NCBI GenBank assembly: GCA_016744335.1
Contig: JADGEO010000014.1
Coordinates: forward strand, 1-64,000
Direction of reading: 5' to 3'
Source: Anaerolineales bacterium
Lineage (GTDB): Bacteria; Chloroflexota; Anaerolineae; Anaerolineales; Villigracilaceae
Length of the DNA: 64,000 bases
Positions 44,505-53,390 of this stretch are shown here, piece by piece (position 1 is the stretch's first letter; each line of letters starts with the position of its first letter). A program made the translations under genes and the position numbers. The notes below the pieces were generated by a model. The model was not told where the DNA came from. It saw only the letters and a program-made list of their open reading frames with translations, and did no database searches.

Positions 44505-45503
44505 ATGGATGGCAATAAGCGTTTGCGGGAGGCTATAGAGAAAGCAAAGTTGGGGCATGAGTTATCTGCGCGCGAACTTTTTATTGATATTGTGAAAGAG
44601 GATAGAGATAATAAATTAGCTTGGTTATGGTTGATTGGCTTACTTGATGAGCCCCAAGATTTGATTATTGCTTGTGAAGCTGTTTTGAGATTAGACCCCT
44701 CTGAAAAGAAAGTTGAATTTCGTTTAAAAGAATTGCGGCGCGCTGAAAAAATAAAAAAAAAACAAGATCTAGATATTTCGCTAGCGAAGGTTGATATGTT
44801 TTTGAAGCAGGGGAAGAAAGAGTTAGCATTAATACATTTACGAAGAATTCTTCAGGGAAATGAGCAAGTAGAAGATGCTTGGTCTTTATTGGAAAAATAT
44901 ACTTGGGATATTGCAGAAAAAGAGCAAGCTCTAGCACGTATATATGCCCTTGACCCTAAAAATAAGGAGAAAGAAAAGGCATTGCGTAGCATGCGTTATT
45001 TTCGTAAAAATCCGCTTGAATTGGCGAAGAGTTATGAAGAAAAAGGGCAAACTAAAGAAGCTATAAAAATTTACGAAAAGTTAGCCGCACAAGCACAGGG
45101 GCGAAGTGAATGGGATCGACTGTTTCGTGAAATCAATCGTTTAGAAAAGTTGATGGAAGAAAAGATTGTTTATATATCGCCGAGTTTAACGATTGCTCGC
45201 CTTTCTTTTGGCGTGCCTTTGTTATTCCTTTCTATGGTTATCACTCAGATTGGTTATGATTTTCAGTATTTTACTTTTTTGATGGGCGTAGAATTTTTGA
45301 TGGTGATTTTAGGCTCATTTTTAGCCGCTGTAGCGGCGGTTAGCTCTGAACATCGTATTTGGAAAGAATTAGGGAGTGCTACAGGACGGGGGTCTGTACG
45401 GTTCAGAGTGGTGTTGGGTGCTATAGGGGCAACGATAATGTTTTTGCCTTTTATTTTTCTTGGGCTTGAAGCTTATGCACGCTGGCCAACTGTTTTTGAA
45501 TAG
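44505..45503 (+). CDS. TPR-like protein with C-terminal membrane helices
   Basis: A 332-residue protein. About 220 residues of helical repeats of tetratricopeptide type (for example LAKSYEEKGQTKEAIKIYEKLA near 170-190) are followed by about three membrane helices (about 232-330). The repeats would be a protein-binding scaffold on the membrane. The Lys-rich coiled region (about 75-95) is strongly charged. It starts four bases after the HAD-DinB gene. No function can be assigned. Confidence 0.75.
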   Translation: MDGNKRLREAIEKAKLGHELSARELFIDIVKEDRDNKLAWLWLIGLLDEPQDLIIACEAVLRLDPSEKKVEFRLKELRRAEKIKKKQDLDISLAKVDMFLKQGKKELALIHLRRILQGNEQVEDAWSLLEKYTWDIAEKEQALARIYALDPKNKEKEKALRSMRYFRKNPLELAKSYEEKGQTKEAIKIYEKLAAQAQGRSEWDRLFREINRLEKLMEEKIVYISPSLTIARLSFGVPLLFLSMVITQIGYDFQYFTFLMGVEFLMVILGSFLAAVAAVSSEHRIWKELGSATGRGSVRFRVVLGAIGATIMFLPFIFLGLEAYARWPTVFE

Positions 45504-45584
45504 TTGAAATAGGGAATTTTGCCTTATACAAAAAATGAAAATTTGGTGCCTGAATAATTAGAAAACAAGATTTAAGAGAAAATT

Positions 45585-46271
45585 ATGTTTCCAATTAACG
45601 ACACAGAACCTAATCGATATAGTGTTATCCCCATAATGACTATTTCAATCATATTGATTAACACAGTGATTTTTATTGTAGTCCCCCCAAGTGAATTTGG
45701 ATGGGCTTATGGTTTTGTTGCTACAGTTCCAGCTATGGTTTTTGCTCGTATTGGTGGTGGCTTTCTTACCGGAATTGCTTCAATGTTTTTGCACGGCGGT
45801 TTTTTTCATCTTTTTAGCAATATGTTTGCGCTTTGGGTTTTTGGTAAACGTGTAGAAGATGCTTGTGGGGCATGGCGTTTTTTACTCTTTTATCTTTTAG
45901 TAGGTTTTGGCTCCAACTTAGTTTATGTTCTTGTCAATTTTCGTTCTGATATTCCTGTTGTAGGAGCTAGCGGTGCAATCTTTGGGGTGATGGGTGCTTA
46001 TTTGATTTTATATCCTCGTGGGAGAATTCGTACTTTGATTTTTCTATTCAGTTTTATTCCTACTTGGCCTAAGATTCGTGCTTTTTGGATTATTCTATAT
46101 TTCTTAGGATTACAACTTATGCCTGCTATGGATATTTTGCTCAACAATACAAATGAGCAATATCGTGTTGCTTATTGGGGGCATTTGGGTGGTTTTTTTG
46201 CCTCACTAAGCATTTTACTCTTTTTGCGCCCCGAAGCCTTTGCGCGTTATTGGAGCGACACAAAAGTTTGA
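45585..46271 (+). CDS. Rhomboid-family intramembrane serine protease
   Basis: A 228-residue membrane protease with about six helices. The catalytic Ser S129 in VVGASGAIFGVMGAYL and His H200 in WGHLGGFFASL form the dyad, and an HGGFFHLFSNMFAL motif on an earlier helix supports the family. It cuts membrane proteins within the bilayer. The substrate is unknown. It stands between the TPR gene and fabF; a hairpin terminator follows. Confidence 0.92.
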   Translation: MFPINDTEPNRYSVIPIMTISIILINTVIFIVVPPSEFGWAYGFVATVPAMVFARIGGGFLTGIASMFLHGGFFHLFSNMFALWVFGKRVEDACGAWRFLLFYLLVGFGSNLVYVLVNFRSDIPVVGASGAIFGVMGAYLILYPRGRIRTLIFLFSFIPTWPKIRAFWIILYFLGLQLMPAMDILLNNTNEQYRVAYWGHLGGFFASLSILLFLRPEAFARYWSDTKV

Positions 46272-46316
46272 GAGCGCATCTCTTTTTCTTGGGACGTGTT
46301 ATATCCTGATGAACTT

Positions 46317-46343
46317 AAGGGCAGTTTCACTGCCCTTTTTTTA
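46317..46343 (+). terminator. Terminator between the rhomboid gene and fabF
   Basis: AAGGGCAG, TTTCA loop, CTGCCCTT and seven T residues. It ends about 12 bases before the fabF start, with the SD AGGAGA directly after it. Confidence 0.85.
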
Positions 46344-46354
46344 TAGGAGAAGAT

Positions 46355-47596
46355 ATGCGAAAACGAGTTGTAGTTACCGGTTTGGGCGCGCTTAGCCCAC
46401 TTGGTTTAAATGTAGAAGATACTTGGCAGGCGTTGCTTGTTGGAAAATCGGGCGTAGATTTTATTACCCATTTTGATGCTAGTGAAGATAAGACAAAAAT
46501 TGCCGCAGAAGTTAAAGGATTTGATGCTAAGGCAGTTTTAGGGCGCAAAGACGCGCGGCGAATGGATCGTTATGTGCAGTTTGCCGTGGCGACTTCTACG
46601 CAAGCCATAGAAGATTCTGGCTTAAATTTAGAAGAAGAAAATAAAGATAGGATAGGCGTATTAATTGGCACTGGCATTGGTGGGCTGGGAACGCTGATGG
46701 AGGAAGCAGAGGTGCTGAGGACGTGCGGCGCATCGCGCGTGAACCCTTTCTTGATCCCCAAAATGTTAGCAGATTCTGGTCCCGGGCAAGTTGCTATTAA
46801 ATTTGGCTTGCGTGGACCTAATATGTCTGTGGTGACGGCGTGCGCAACAGGCTCAAACGCAATTGGTGAAGCTGTTGAAATGATTCGCTACGGTCGCGCC
46901 GATGTAATGGTAGCAGGTGGTGGCGAAGCTTGCATCCTTCGCCTTTCTATGGCGGGGATGTCGTCTATTGGCGCACTTTCTACACGGAATGATGCCCCAG
47001 AGAAAGCCTCACGTCCATTTGATAAGAACAGAGATGGATTTGTGATGGGGGAAGGGGCAGGTATTTTGGTTTTAGAAACTTTAGAACATGCACAGGCACG
47101 TGGCGCAAATATCTTGGCAGAAGTTACGGGATATGGAACAAGTGACGATGCTTTTCACATCTCAGCCCCCGCAGAAGGTGGTGAAGGCGCGGCGTTGTGT
47201 ATGCAATTGGCTTTAGATGACGCAGGTTTAACGGTAGATGATGTGGGCTATATCAATGCTCATGGAACAAGCACCCCGCTCAACGACAAGGGCGAAACGG
47301 CGGCAATTAAACTTGTTTTTGGCGAGCGCGCTTATCAAATTCCCGTTTCTTCAACAAAATCTATGACAGGTCATCTTTTAGGCGCATCTGGCGCATTAGA
47401 AGCGATATTTTCTGTTAAAGCTTTGCAAGAGGGCGTTATCCCGCCGACTATCAATTATGAAACCCCTGACCCTGAGTGTGATTTAGATTATGTGCCGAAC
47501 CAAGCCCGTAAAGTGGACCTTGACCACGTGCTCTCAAACTCCATTGGCTTTGGCGGGCATAATGCAACATTGATTATCAGTAGATTTAAGGAATAA
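46355..47596 (+). CDS. fabF: 3-oxoacyl-ACP synthase II (FabF)
   Basis: A 413-residue condensing enzyme for fatty-acid elongation. The triad is C163 (VTACATGSNAIG), H303 (INAHGTSTPLND) and H340 (KSMTGHLLGASG), the KAS I/II pattern. Its start has SD AGGAGA overlapping the end of a hairpin. FabH follows after two bases, so both act in one operon: FabH starts chains and FabF extends them. Length and motifs are ordinary. Confidence 0.96.
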   Translation: MRKRVVVTGLGALSPLGLNVEDTWQALLVGKSGVDFITHFDASEDKTKIAAEVKGFDAKAVLGRKDARRMDRYVQFAVATSTQAIEDSGLNLEEENKDRIGVLIGTGIGGLGTLMEEAEVLRTCGASRVNPFLIPKMLADSGPGQVAIKFGLRGPNMSVVTACATGSNAIGEAVEMIRYGRADVMVAGGGEACILRLSMAGMSSIGALSTRNDAPEKASRPFDKNRDGFVMGEGAGILVLETLEHAQARGANILAEVTGYGTSDDAFHISAPAEGGEGAALCMQLALDDAGLTVDDVGYINAHGTSTPLNDKGETAAIKLVFGERAYQIPVSSTKSMTGHLLGASGALEAIFSVKALQEGVIPPTINYETPDPECDLDYVPNQARKVDLDHVLSNSIGFGGHNATLIISRFKE

Positions 47597-47598
47597 AA

Positions 47599-48717
47599 AT
47601 GACTTACGCACATATTACGGGCTGGGGGAAGGCACTTCCTGAAAAGATTTTAACGAACGATGATATTAGCAAGTTAGTGGACACCAATGACGAGTGGATT
47701 CGCTCTCGCACAGGTATTCGTGAGAGAAGAATAGCGGCAGACGAAGAAAGTTCGGCAACGCTGGCTGTAGACGCTAGTTTGCGTGCCTTAGAAGTGGCAA
47801 ATCTAAACGCATTTGACTTAGATTTAGTGATCGTTGCCTCTTCTTCACCTGAGCATATTTTCCCTGCAACCGCTTCTATTGTACAAGATGGAATTGGGGC
47901 AATAAACGCAGGGGCATTTGATATATTAGCCGCTTGTACGGGATTTGTTTTTGCTGTTAATATGGCGGCACAAGCCATTAAAAGCGGGTCAATGCAAAGT
48001 GTTCTTGTGGTGGGCGCAGAAACGCTTTCCCGTTTTGTAGATTGGACAGATAGAAATACCTGTATCCTTTTTGGTGATGGTGCTGGTGCTTTTGTTTTGC
48101 AAGCGAGCGAAGAACCAGGCGGCGTGTTTTCTGGCGTTATGCACTCTGATGGCTCTGGTGCCGATTTATTATCTATACCTGCGGGAGGGAGTAAAGAGCC
48201 AGTAAGTGAGATAACATTAGCAGAGGGTAATCATTATATACAAATGGAAGGCAAAGGGGTTTTTAAATTTGCCACGCGTGTTATGGCGAGTGCAACCAAA
48301 GAGGCTTTAGAAAAATCAGGTTTAGAAGCAGAAGATTTATCTTTAGTGATCCCACATCAGGCAAATACTCGCATTATCGAAGCCGCGGCGCGTGGATTGA
48401 AACTGCCTATGGATAAATTTATGGTCAATCTTGATAAGTATGGCAATACCTCGACTGCCTCAGTGCCTATCGCTACAGTAGAAGCTGTAGAAAGTGGGCG
48501 GTTGAATAGAGGAGATAAAATAGCTTTTGTTGCTTTTGGCGGTGGCTTGAGTTGGGGCGCCTTGACTGCTGAGTGGACAGGTCCTTATCCTATTGAGCGA
48601 AAAGTGCCTCAAAAAAGGTATTTATTCTTGGCAAAGGTACGATCTGTCTTATTGCGTGCTCTTCGTGTGGTTGAAGGTATGCTCTGGGGGCATTATGGAA
48701 GAGACCGGAAACTGTAG
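47599..48717 (+). CDS. fabH: 3-oxoacyl-ACP synthase III (FabH) with C-terminal extension
   Basis: A 372-residue condensing enzyme that starts fatty-acid chains from an acyl-CoA and malonyl-ACP. Catalytic C113 (LAACTGFVFAVN), H253 (IPHQANTRII) and the Asn in GNTSTAS are present. The last 45 residues, after GGGLSWGALTAEW, are an extra arm rich in Arg, Lys and Leu (LFLAKVRSVLLRALRVVEGM) that could contact membrane or ACP. Typical FabH ends about 325-330. The gene starts two bases after fabF. Confidence 0.93.
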   Translation: MTYAHITGWGKALPEKILTNDDISKLVDTNDEWIRSRTGIRERRIAADEESSATLAVDASLRALEVANLNAFDLDLVIVASSSPEHIFPATASIVQDGIGAINAGAFDILAACTGFVFAVNMAAQAIKSGSMQSVLVVGAETLSRFVDWTDRNTCILFGDGAGAFVLQASEEPGGVFSGVMHSDGSGADLLSIPAGGSKEPVSEITLAEGNHYIQMEGKGVFKFATRVMASATKEALEKSGLEAEDLSLVIPHQANTRIIEAAARGLKLPMDKFMVNLDKYGNTSTASVPIATVEAVESGRLNRGDKIAFVAFGGGLSWGALTAEWTGPYPIERKVPQKRYLFLAKVRSVLLRALRVVEGMLWGHYGRDRKL

Positions 48718-48763
48718 TAAAATATGACCCGTATTATAAAAAGAGTAGTTTAGGAGTGTACCT

Positions 48764-48949
48764 ATGATGAAGCCTGGAGTTTGGGAATTGGTCATCGTTT
48801 TAGTGATTGTCTTACTTCTTTTCGGTCCTGGTCGGCTTAGCAAAATTGCTGGTGAGCTAGGTTCTGGAATTCGCAACTTCCGTGAAGGACTTGGCGATGG
48901 GAAGGAAGACGAGAACGAAAAGGATGATGAAGAAAAAAACGAAGAATAG
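48764..48949 (+). CDS. tatA: Sec-independent translocase TatA/E component
   Basis: A 61-residue protein. A single N-terminal helix (WELVIVLVIVLLLFGPGRLSK) ends in the FGPGRL hinge, followed by an amphipathic helix (IAGELGSGIRNFREGL) and an acidic Lys/Asp/Glu tail, the TatA pattern. TatA forms the pore that exports folded twin-arginine proteins, such as the L,D-transpeptidase at 21 kb. The SD AGGAG lies before ATGATG. TatC is not in the window. Confidence 0.92.
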   Translation: MMKPGVWELVIVLVIVLLLFGPGRLSKIAGELGSGIRNFREGLGDGKEDENEKDDEEKNEE

Positions 48950-48968
48950 AATTCTCACAGAAAAGAAG

Positions 48969-48996
48969 AACTCTCTAAGAAATTAGAGAGTTTTTC
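48969..48996 (+). terminator. Terminator after tatA
   Basis: AACTCTCTAA, GAAA loop, TTAGAGAGTT, then a T-rich run. Confidence 0.85.
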
Positions 48997-49088
48997 TTTT
49001 ATTGCGTGCCTATTTGCATCTTTTCGTGTTATATCTTTTGTAAAAAACTTCTGATTTTAAAAACTTATACAAAGGAAGAAAAACATAG

Positions 49089-50513
49089 ATGAATAAAATA
49101 GAAATCATTCAGGGCGGCATGGGGGTCGCCATTTCAGATTGGAAATTAGCCCAAGCTGTTTCAAAAGAAGGGCAACTTGGTGTTGTTTCAGGAACGGGCA
49201 TTCATATTGTTATGATCGCCCGCCTTATGGAAGGTGATATTGGTGGGCATGTTCGGCGTGCGCTTAGTCACTTTCCTTTTCAAGACCCTGTTGAATGGGT
49301 TTTAAAAGAGTATTACCGAGAGAATCCCAAAGAAGGGACAAGCTATAAACGCCCGCCAATGTGGAATTTTACACCATCAAAAGCACTTAATGAATTAACA
49401 GTTCTTGGCAATTTTGTAGAGACTTTTCTGGCAAAAGAAGGGCACGATAACCCCGTTGGCATCAATCTTTTAGAAAAGGTGCAAATGCCTACGATGGCAT
49501 CGCTTTATGGGGCAATGCTTGCCGGGATCGATTATGTGATTATGGGGGCGGGAATCCCCTTACAGATTCCAGGTATTCTCGATAAATTAGCCAACCATGA
49601 AAAAGTTAGTTATAGAATGGAAGTAAAAGGAACTGATTCTGGCGATGAGTTTTTGATGGATTTTGATCCAGCGGCAGTTTTTTCAAATGTCTCTGAGAAG
49701 GTAAAAAGTTTACTGCGTCCTGATTTTTTGCCTATCATTTCCTCCGTGGTCTTGGCAAAAACGCTGATTCGCAGGTCAACGGGGAAGGTGAACGGCTTTG
49801 TTGTTGAAGGGCATATTGCAGGTGGGCATAATGCCCCTCCACGTGGAAAAATGCAATTAAGTGAAAGAGGTGAGCCGATTTATGGCGAAAAAGATGCGCC
49901 CAATCTGGCTAAAATCAAAGACCTTGGGTTGCCCTTTTGGTTGGCAGGCGGATACTCTTCACCTAAAATGTTAGAAGATGCCCAAGACGCAGGTGCAGAA
50001 GGAATTCAAGCTGGAACAATTTTTGCTTTTTGTGATGAGTCGGGAATGGCAGAAAATGAAAAGCGTGAGGTGATTAAAAAAGTTCTAGACGAAGAAGCCG
50101 AAGTTTTTACTGATCCGCTTGTATCACCAACGGGCTATCCCTTTAAGGTTGTACTGTTGGAAGGTACGATGTCTAACTCTGCTCTTTATGAAGCGCGTCC
50201 TCGCCTTTGCGATGTCGGTTTGTTGCGTGAAGCCTACAAACGCGACGATGGAAAAGTTGGCTACAGATGCGCCGCTGAGCCTAAAAAGCAATATGTTAAA
50301 AAAGGTGGCAAGGCAGAAGATACAGAAGGGCGCGGATGCCTGTGCAATAATCTTGGGGCGAGTGCAGGTTTTCCACAACATCGCAAGGACGGGTATGTTG
50401 AACAACCCCTTGTCACTTCGGGCAATTGGTTACCTTATCTCGGAAGAGTTTTTAAAGAAGGCAAACGCGATTATTCAGCTAAGGATGTGTTAGATTATTT
50501 GTTGCGAAAATAA
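49089..50513 (+). CDS. Nitronate monooxygenase-like FMN enzyme
   Basis: A 474-residue TIM-barrel flavoprotein of the NMO/2-nitropropane dioxygenase family. It shows IIQGGMGVAISDWKLAQAVS, FVVEGHIAGGHNAPPRGK and AGGYSSPKMLEDAQDAGAEG with IQAGTIFAFC for FMN phosphate. It is longer than the usual 310-370 residues; the extra sequence is at the C-terminus, with Cys residues in RGCLCNNLG. FabK, the enoyl-ACP reductase, is of the same superfamily, and fabF-fabH lie just upstream, so a lipid role is possible but not proven. A SD (AAGGAAG) precedes the start. Confidence 0.85.
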   Translation: MNKIEIIQGGMGVAISDWKLAQAVSKEGQLGVVSGTGIHIVMIARLMEGDIGGHVRRALSHFPFQDPVEWVLKEYYRENPKEGTSYKRPPMWNFTPSKALNELTVLGNFVETFLAKEGHDNPVGINLLEKVQMPTMASLYGAMLAGIDYVIMGAGIPLQIPGILDKLANHEKVSYRMEVKGTDSGDEFLMDFDPAAVFSNVSEKVKSLLRPDFLPIISSVVLAKTLIRRSTGKVNGFVVEGHIAGGHNAPPRGKMQLSERGEPIYGEKDAPNLAKIKDLGLPFWLAGGYSSPKMLEDAQDAGAEGIQAGTIFAFCDESGMAENEKREVIKKVLDEEAEVFTDPLVSPTGYPFKVVLLEGTMSNSALYEARPRLCDVGLLREAYKRDDGKVGYRCAAEPKKQYVKKGGKAEDTEGRGCLCNNLGASAGFPQHRKDGYVEQPLVTSGNWLPYLGRVFKEGKRDYSAKDVLDYLLRK

Positions 50514-50595
50514 TCGTCAATAAAATATCTGCCTATATAGCGAAATATCAGGTATAATCGCTTCGTCTAAAATCTAATAAACATAGCATAAAATG

Positions 50596-50628
50596 AACTC
50601 CCCTCTCTGATTTATAGAAGGGGAGTTT
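50596..50628 (+). terminator. Hairpin between the NMO-like gene and the APC-USP gene
   Basis: AACTCCCCT and AGGGGAGTT form a nine-base stem with a 14-base loop and a short T run. A TATAAT box at 50551-50556 lies upstream of it, so it may be a leader structure of the transporter gene rather than the end of the previous one. Confidence 0.5.
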
Positions 50629-50649
50629 CTACTGCTAAAAGGAAATATC

Positions 50650-53046
50650 ATGGGACACGTCTCACATAAACTTAATAACGCATTTGAAGGGGCTTTGGCT
50701 GGTGGTGGTGATCCCGCAACCTCGCCACTTTATGTTTTTGGTCCATTCTTAAGGCTAATCGTTGTTGCAGGGGTAGCGCAAATCACTTTCGGTGCATCTA
50801 TTTGGCTAGTCATTCTTACTGTGGCAGTTGTTTCTGCCATGTACAGGCTAGTTATGCAATGGGTCACAGACGGTAGTGGCGGTAGCGGACTTAGCGAAGA
50901 AGAATTTGGTCCGTGGGCGGCAAAAATTAATGCCGCAATCACTTTTGTAGAATATACGCTTACATTTTTGGTTAGTATGGCAGCGATGGTCACATTTATC
51001 GCAGACCGTATTCCATTCTTGAATGAAACCCTGTTTTTAGGACTTCAGTGGCGCACTCTTGTAGCTATTTTGCTTAGCGTAGTAACAGGCTGGCTTGTCA
51101 ATCGTGGTCCTAAAATGGCGGCACGGACATTTGGTCCGGCAACTGCTGGTGTTTTATTACTTTTGTGGGCAATGATTGTCTCAACAATTATTCAATATGG
51201 CTTCCACCTTCCCGATTTCAACTTAGCGGCTTTTTCTGCTGAGAATATAGAATATACACTTGGCGGTTATGTTCGCATTTTAGCGGTGATGACGGGTATT
51301 GAGGTTTTCGCCAATATGGTTGCCGCTTATAACGGGACAGAAGCGGAAAAAGGTAAAAAAGCCTTTAGTTCCTTGCTTATCATTATGGGAACTACAGGCG
51401 CAACCATGCTTATCGTGGGACCTGTTATTCACAAACTTGCAGATCCAATGAACGAAGAAGTCTCTGTTTTTACCCAAACAATGGATCAACTCCTTCCCGC
51501 TCCACTCCCATGGCTAGGCACATTGGTAGGTATCGCAGTGCTCATGTCTGCATCTGCGGCGGCGGCACAGGGATTGCAAAATCTCTCACTTGGGCTTTCA
51601 GAGCGGCGTTATGTTCCCCCAGTTTTAGGGAAACGTAATGAGTTTCAAGTTGCAGATAAACCCGTCTGGCTACAGGTCGGAATCGTAGCCATCGTTTTCT
51701 TATTCTTTGGAACCAACGAAGAAACTTACCTCGCTATTTATGCCGCGGGCGTTTTTGTTTTACTTAGCATGACGGGTTGGGCTGTTACTAAAAGGCTCTT
51801 ACGCCAAGTGAAAGAAGAATTTCAATTGAGCAAAGCCTTATTAATTGCTGGCACAATTCTTGCGGCACTTCTCACAACTGGGGCAACCACAATTATTTTC
51901 GTAGAAAGATTTTCTGAAGGGGCATGGACATACTTCATTTTCATTCCCGCACTCTATGCCATGTTTAGCTATACCCGTAAGAGAATGGGAGAGCCTACAG
52001 AAGAGATGGATTATTTGGGACGGCTCGACGCGACAAGTTTGGCTGGCTTTGGTTTTGGACAGTTAAATCGTGCCTCAGGCACGGTGACTGAAAAACCTGC
52101 CACCCCCGAAGACTTACGCTGGGAACCAGCCCCAAAAACCGAGAGCAAATGGCGACATCAAGAGGCTGTGTTAGATAAAGTTGCTGTTCTGCTCGATGGC
52201 TCAAAATATGCCGAAGAAGCTCTCCCCTGGGCAACACTATATTGTAAAAGAACAGGCGCAAACCTAACCATCTTATCTTCTATTAAAACAAAGCTCACAA
52301 ATGCCGATGAAGAATTTGAAAAAGAATTTTCCAAACGCAAAGAATATCTTGATGGTGTAAAGAAAAAATTAGAAAATGAAGGCTTTGATATAGAGCCAGT
52401 TATTCGCCCCGGATTTATCGCAGATGCTACGCAAATGCTTATTCAAGAGCGTGATATAGACATCGTAGTTACTAGCACTCGTGGAAAATCAGGTGAACTC
52501 AACTGGACAAGCGGTGGCTTATCTCAAAAACTGATTCAAAAAATCAGCCAACCCATCTTCTTTGTCCAAACTACAGCAGATGGAAAATCAGCTGAACCTA
52601 GATTAAATAAAATTCTTGTTCCGCTAGATGGTTCTATTTACTCAGAGCGCGTGCTCCCCTACGCACGCTCTCTAGCGCAAGGTTTTGATGCCGAAATTAT
52701 CTTGCTTACCGTTCCTGCTGTGCCCGAACCAGAAGATTACAGTGCCCCAGCAGGACTAATTGAAGATATTCGCACTAAAGCAGAAGCTGAGATGGAACAC
52801 TTCCTGAATGCAGTTGCCAGATCTCTACGAGAAAGTGGCATCAAAGTTCGCACAATGGTTAAGGGCACTTTACCTGTCCGTACCATCGTTAGCGTTGGTG
52901 AAGAAGAAGACGTAGATATAATCATGAGCACCTCTCGCGGGCGTGGCGGCTTAGATCTCTTCATGGTTGGCAGTAAAGCCCAGCGTGTTGTAGAGCAAAC
53001 TGAAAAGAACGTCTTTATGGTGCCTATTCGCAATAAACCCTCATAA
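50650..53046 (+). CDS. APC-superfamily permease with two UspA domains
   Basis: A 798-residue protein. Residues about 25-445 contain about twelve helices of the amino-acid/polyamine permease type. Two universal-stress-protein folds follow (about 510-640 and 655-795). Each starts with a DKVAVLLDGSKYAEEALPWA or KILVPLDGSIYSERVLPYAR strand and ends with a phosphate-binding G-rich loop (STRGKSGELNW, STSRGRGGLDLF). Usp domains bind ATP or other nucleotides and may gate the transporter. The substrate is unknown. A SD (AAAGGAAA) precedes the ATG. Tandem cytosolic Usp domains on APC permeases occur in other bacteria. Confidence 0.88.
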   Translation: MGHVSHKLNNAFEGALAGGGDPATSPLYVFGPFLRLIVVAGVAQITFGASIWLVILTVAVVSAMYRLVMQWVTDGSGGSGLSEEEFGPWAAKINAAITFVEYTLTFLVSMAAMVTFIADRIPFLNETLFLGLQWRTLVAILLSVVTGWLVNRGPKMAARTFGPATAGVLLLLWAMIVSTIIQYGFHLPDFNLAAFSAENIEYTLGGYVRILAVMTGIEVFANMVAAYNGTEAEKGKKAFSSLLIIMGTTGATMLIVGPVIHKLADPMNEEVSVFTQTMDQLLPAPLPWLGTLVGIAVLMSASAAAAQGLQNLSLGLSERRYVPPVLGKRNEFQVADKPVWLQVGIVAIVFLFFGTNEETYLAIYAAGVFVLLSMTGWAVTKRLLRQVKEEFQLSKALLIAGTILAALLTTGATTIIFVERFSEGAWTYFIFIPALYAMFSYTRKRMGEPTEEMDYLGRLDATSLAGFGFGQLNRASGTVTEKPATPEDLRWEPAPKTESKWRHQEAVLDKVAVLLDGSKYAEEALPWATLYCKRTGANLTILSSIKTKLTNADEEFEKEFSKRKEYLDGVKKKLENEGFDIEPVIRPGFIADATQMLIQERDIDIVVTSTRGKSGELNWTSGGLSQKLIQKISQPIFFVQTTADGKSAEPRLNKILVPLDGSIYSERVLPYARSLAQGFDAEIILLTVPAVPEPEDYSAPAGLIEDIRTKAEAEMEHFLNAVARSLRESGIKVRTMVKGTLPVRTIVSVGEEEDVDIIMSTSRGRGGLDLFMVGSKAQRVVEQTEKNVFMVPIRNKPS

Positions 53047-53076
53047 AAAACACTAAAGCTATACAAGAAAAACCCA

Positions 53077-53116
53077 AAAGCTGTTGAAAATATCAAAATT
53101 TTTCAACAGCTTTTTC
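53077..53116 (+). terminator. Terminator after the APC-USP gene
   Basis: AAAGCTGTTGAAAA and its complement form the stem around ATATC-type bases, followed by TTTTTC. Confidence 0.85.
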
Positions 53117-53207
53117 TTTCTTAAGATTCATATCCTCATGCTATAATTGCCTTCGTTAGAAAACTAGATTCAACATCTGCAAGCATTGCTTTGATTGGAT
53201 GAAGAAC

Positions 53208-53245
53208 CTCGCGACGAACGTGACCAAACTGGAGTGCCGCTTGTA
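53208..53245 (+). repeat. Dispersed repeat, ACGAACGTGACC family, third unit
   Basis: ACGAACGTGACCAAAC then GGAGTGCC. It matches the unit at 25745 with one missing base and a few changes. The gap 53047-53390 also holds the terminator, a TATAAT-like box near 53141, and no gene that I see. Confidence 0.5.
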
Positions 53246-53390
53246 ATCATTTTTTTTGCGTAAACGCGATTGCCTCTGTTTACATTGACGCCCAGCTTTT
53301 TATCTGCATCCCAAGCCCAAAACAAGAGCGTAGCGGGCTATGAAGTCCCATCCCCTTATTTTATTTTTTCCCACTAAAGGAGCCGAAGAA

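Noticed and set aside
50514..50649. Riboswitch upstream of the APC-USP permease
   Set aside because: A hairpin and a TATAAT are present, but no conserved riboswitch core (for example the c-di-AMP type) is recognisable.
53340..53390. 17-codon N-terminal extension of the acyl-CoA dehydrogenase
   Set aside because: AAAGGAG lies just before the ATG at 53391, and the extension has no homology pattern.
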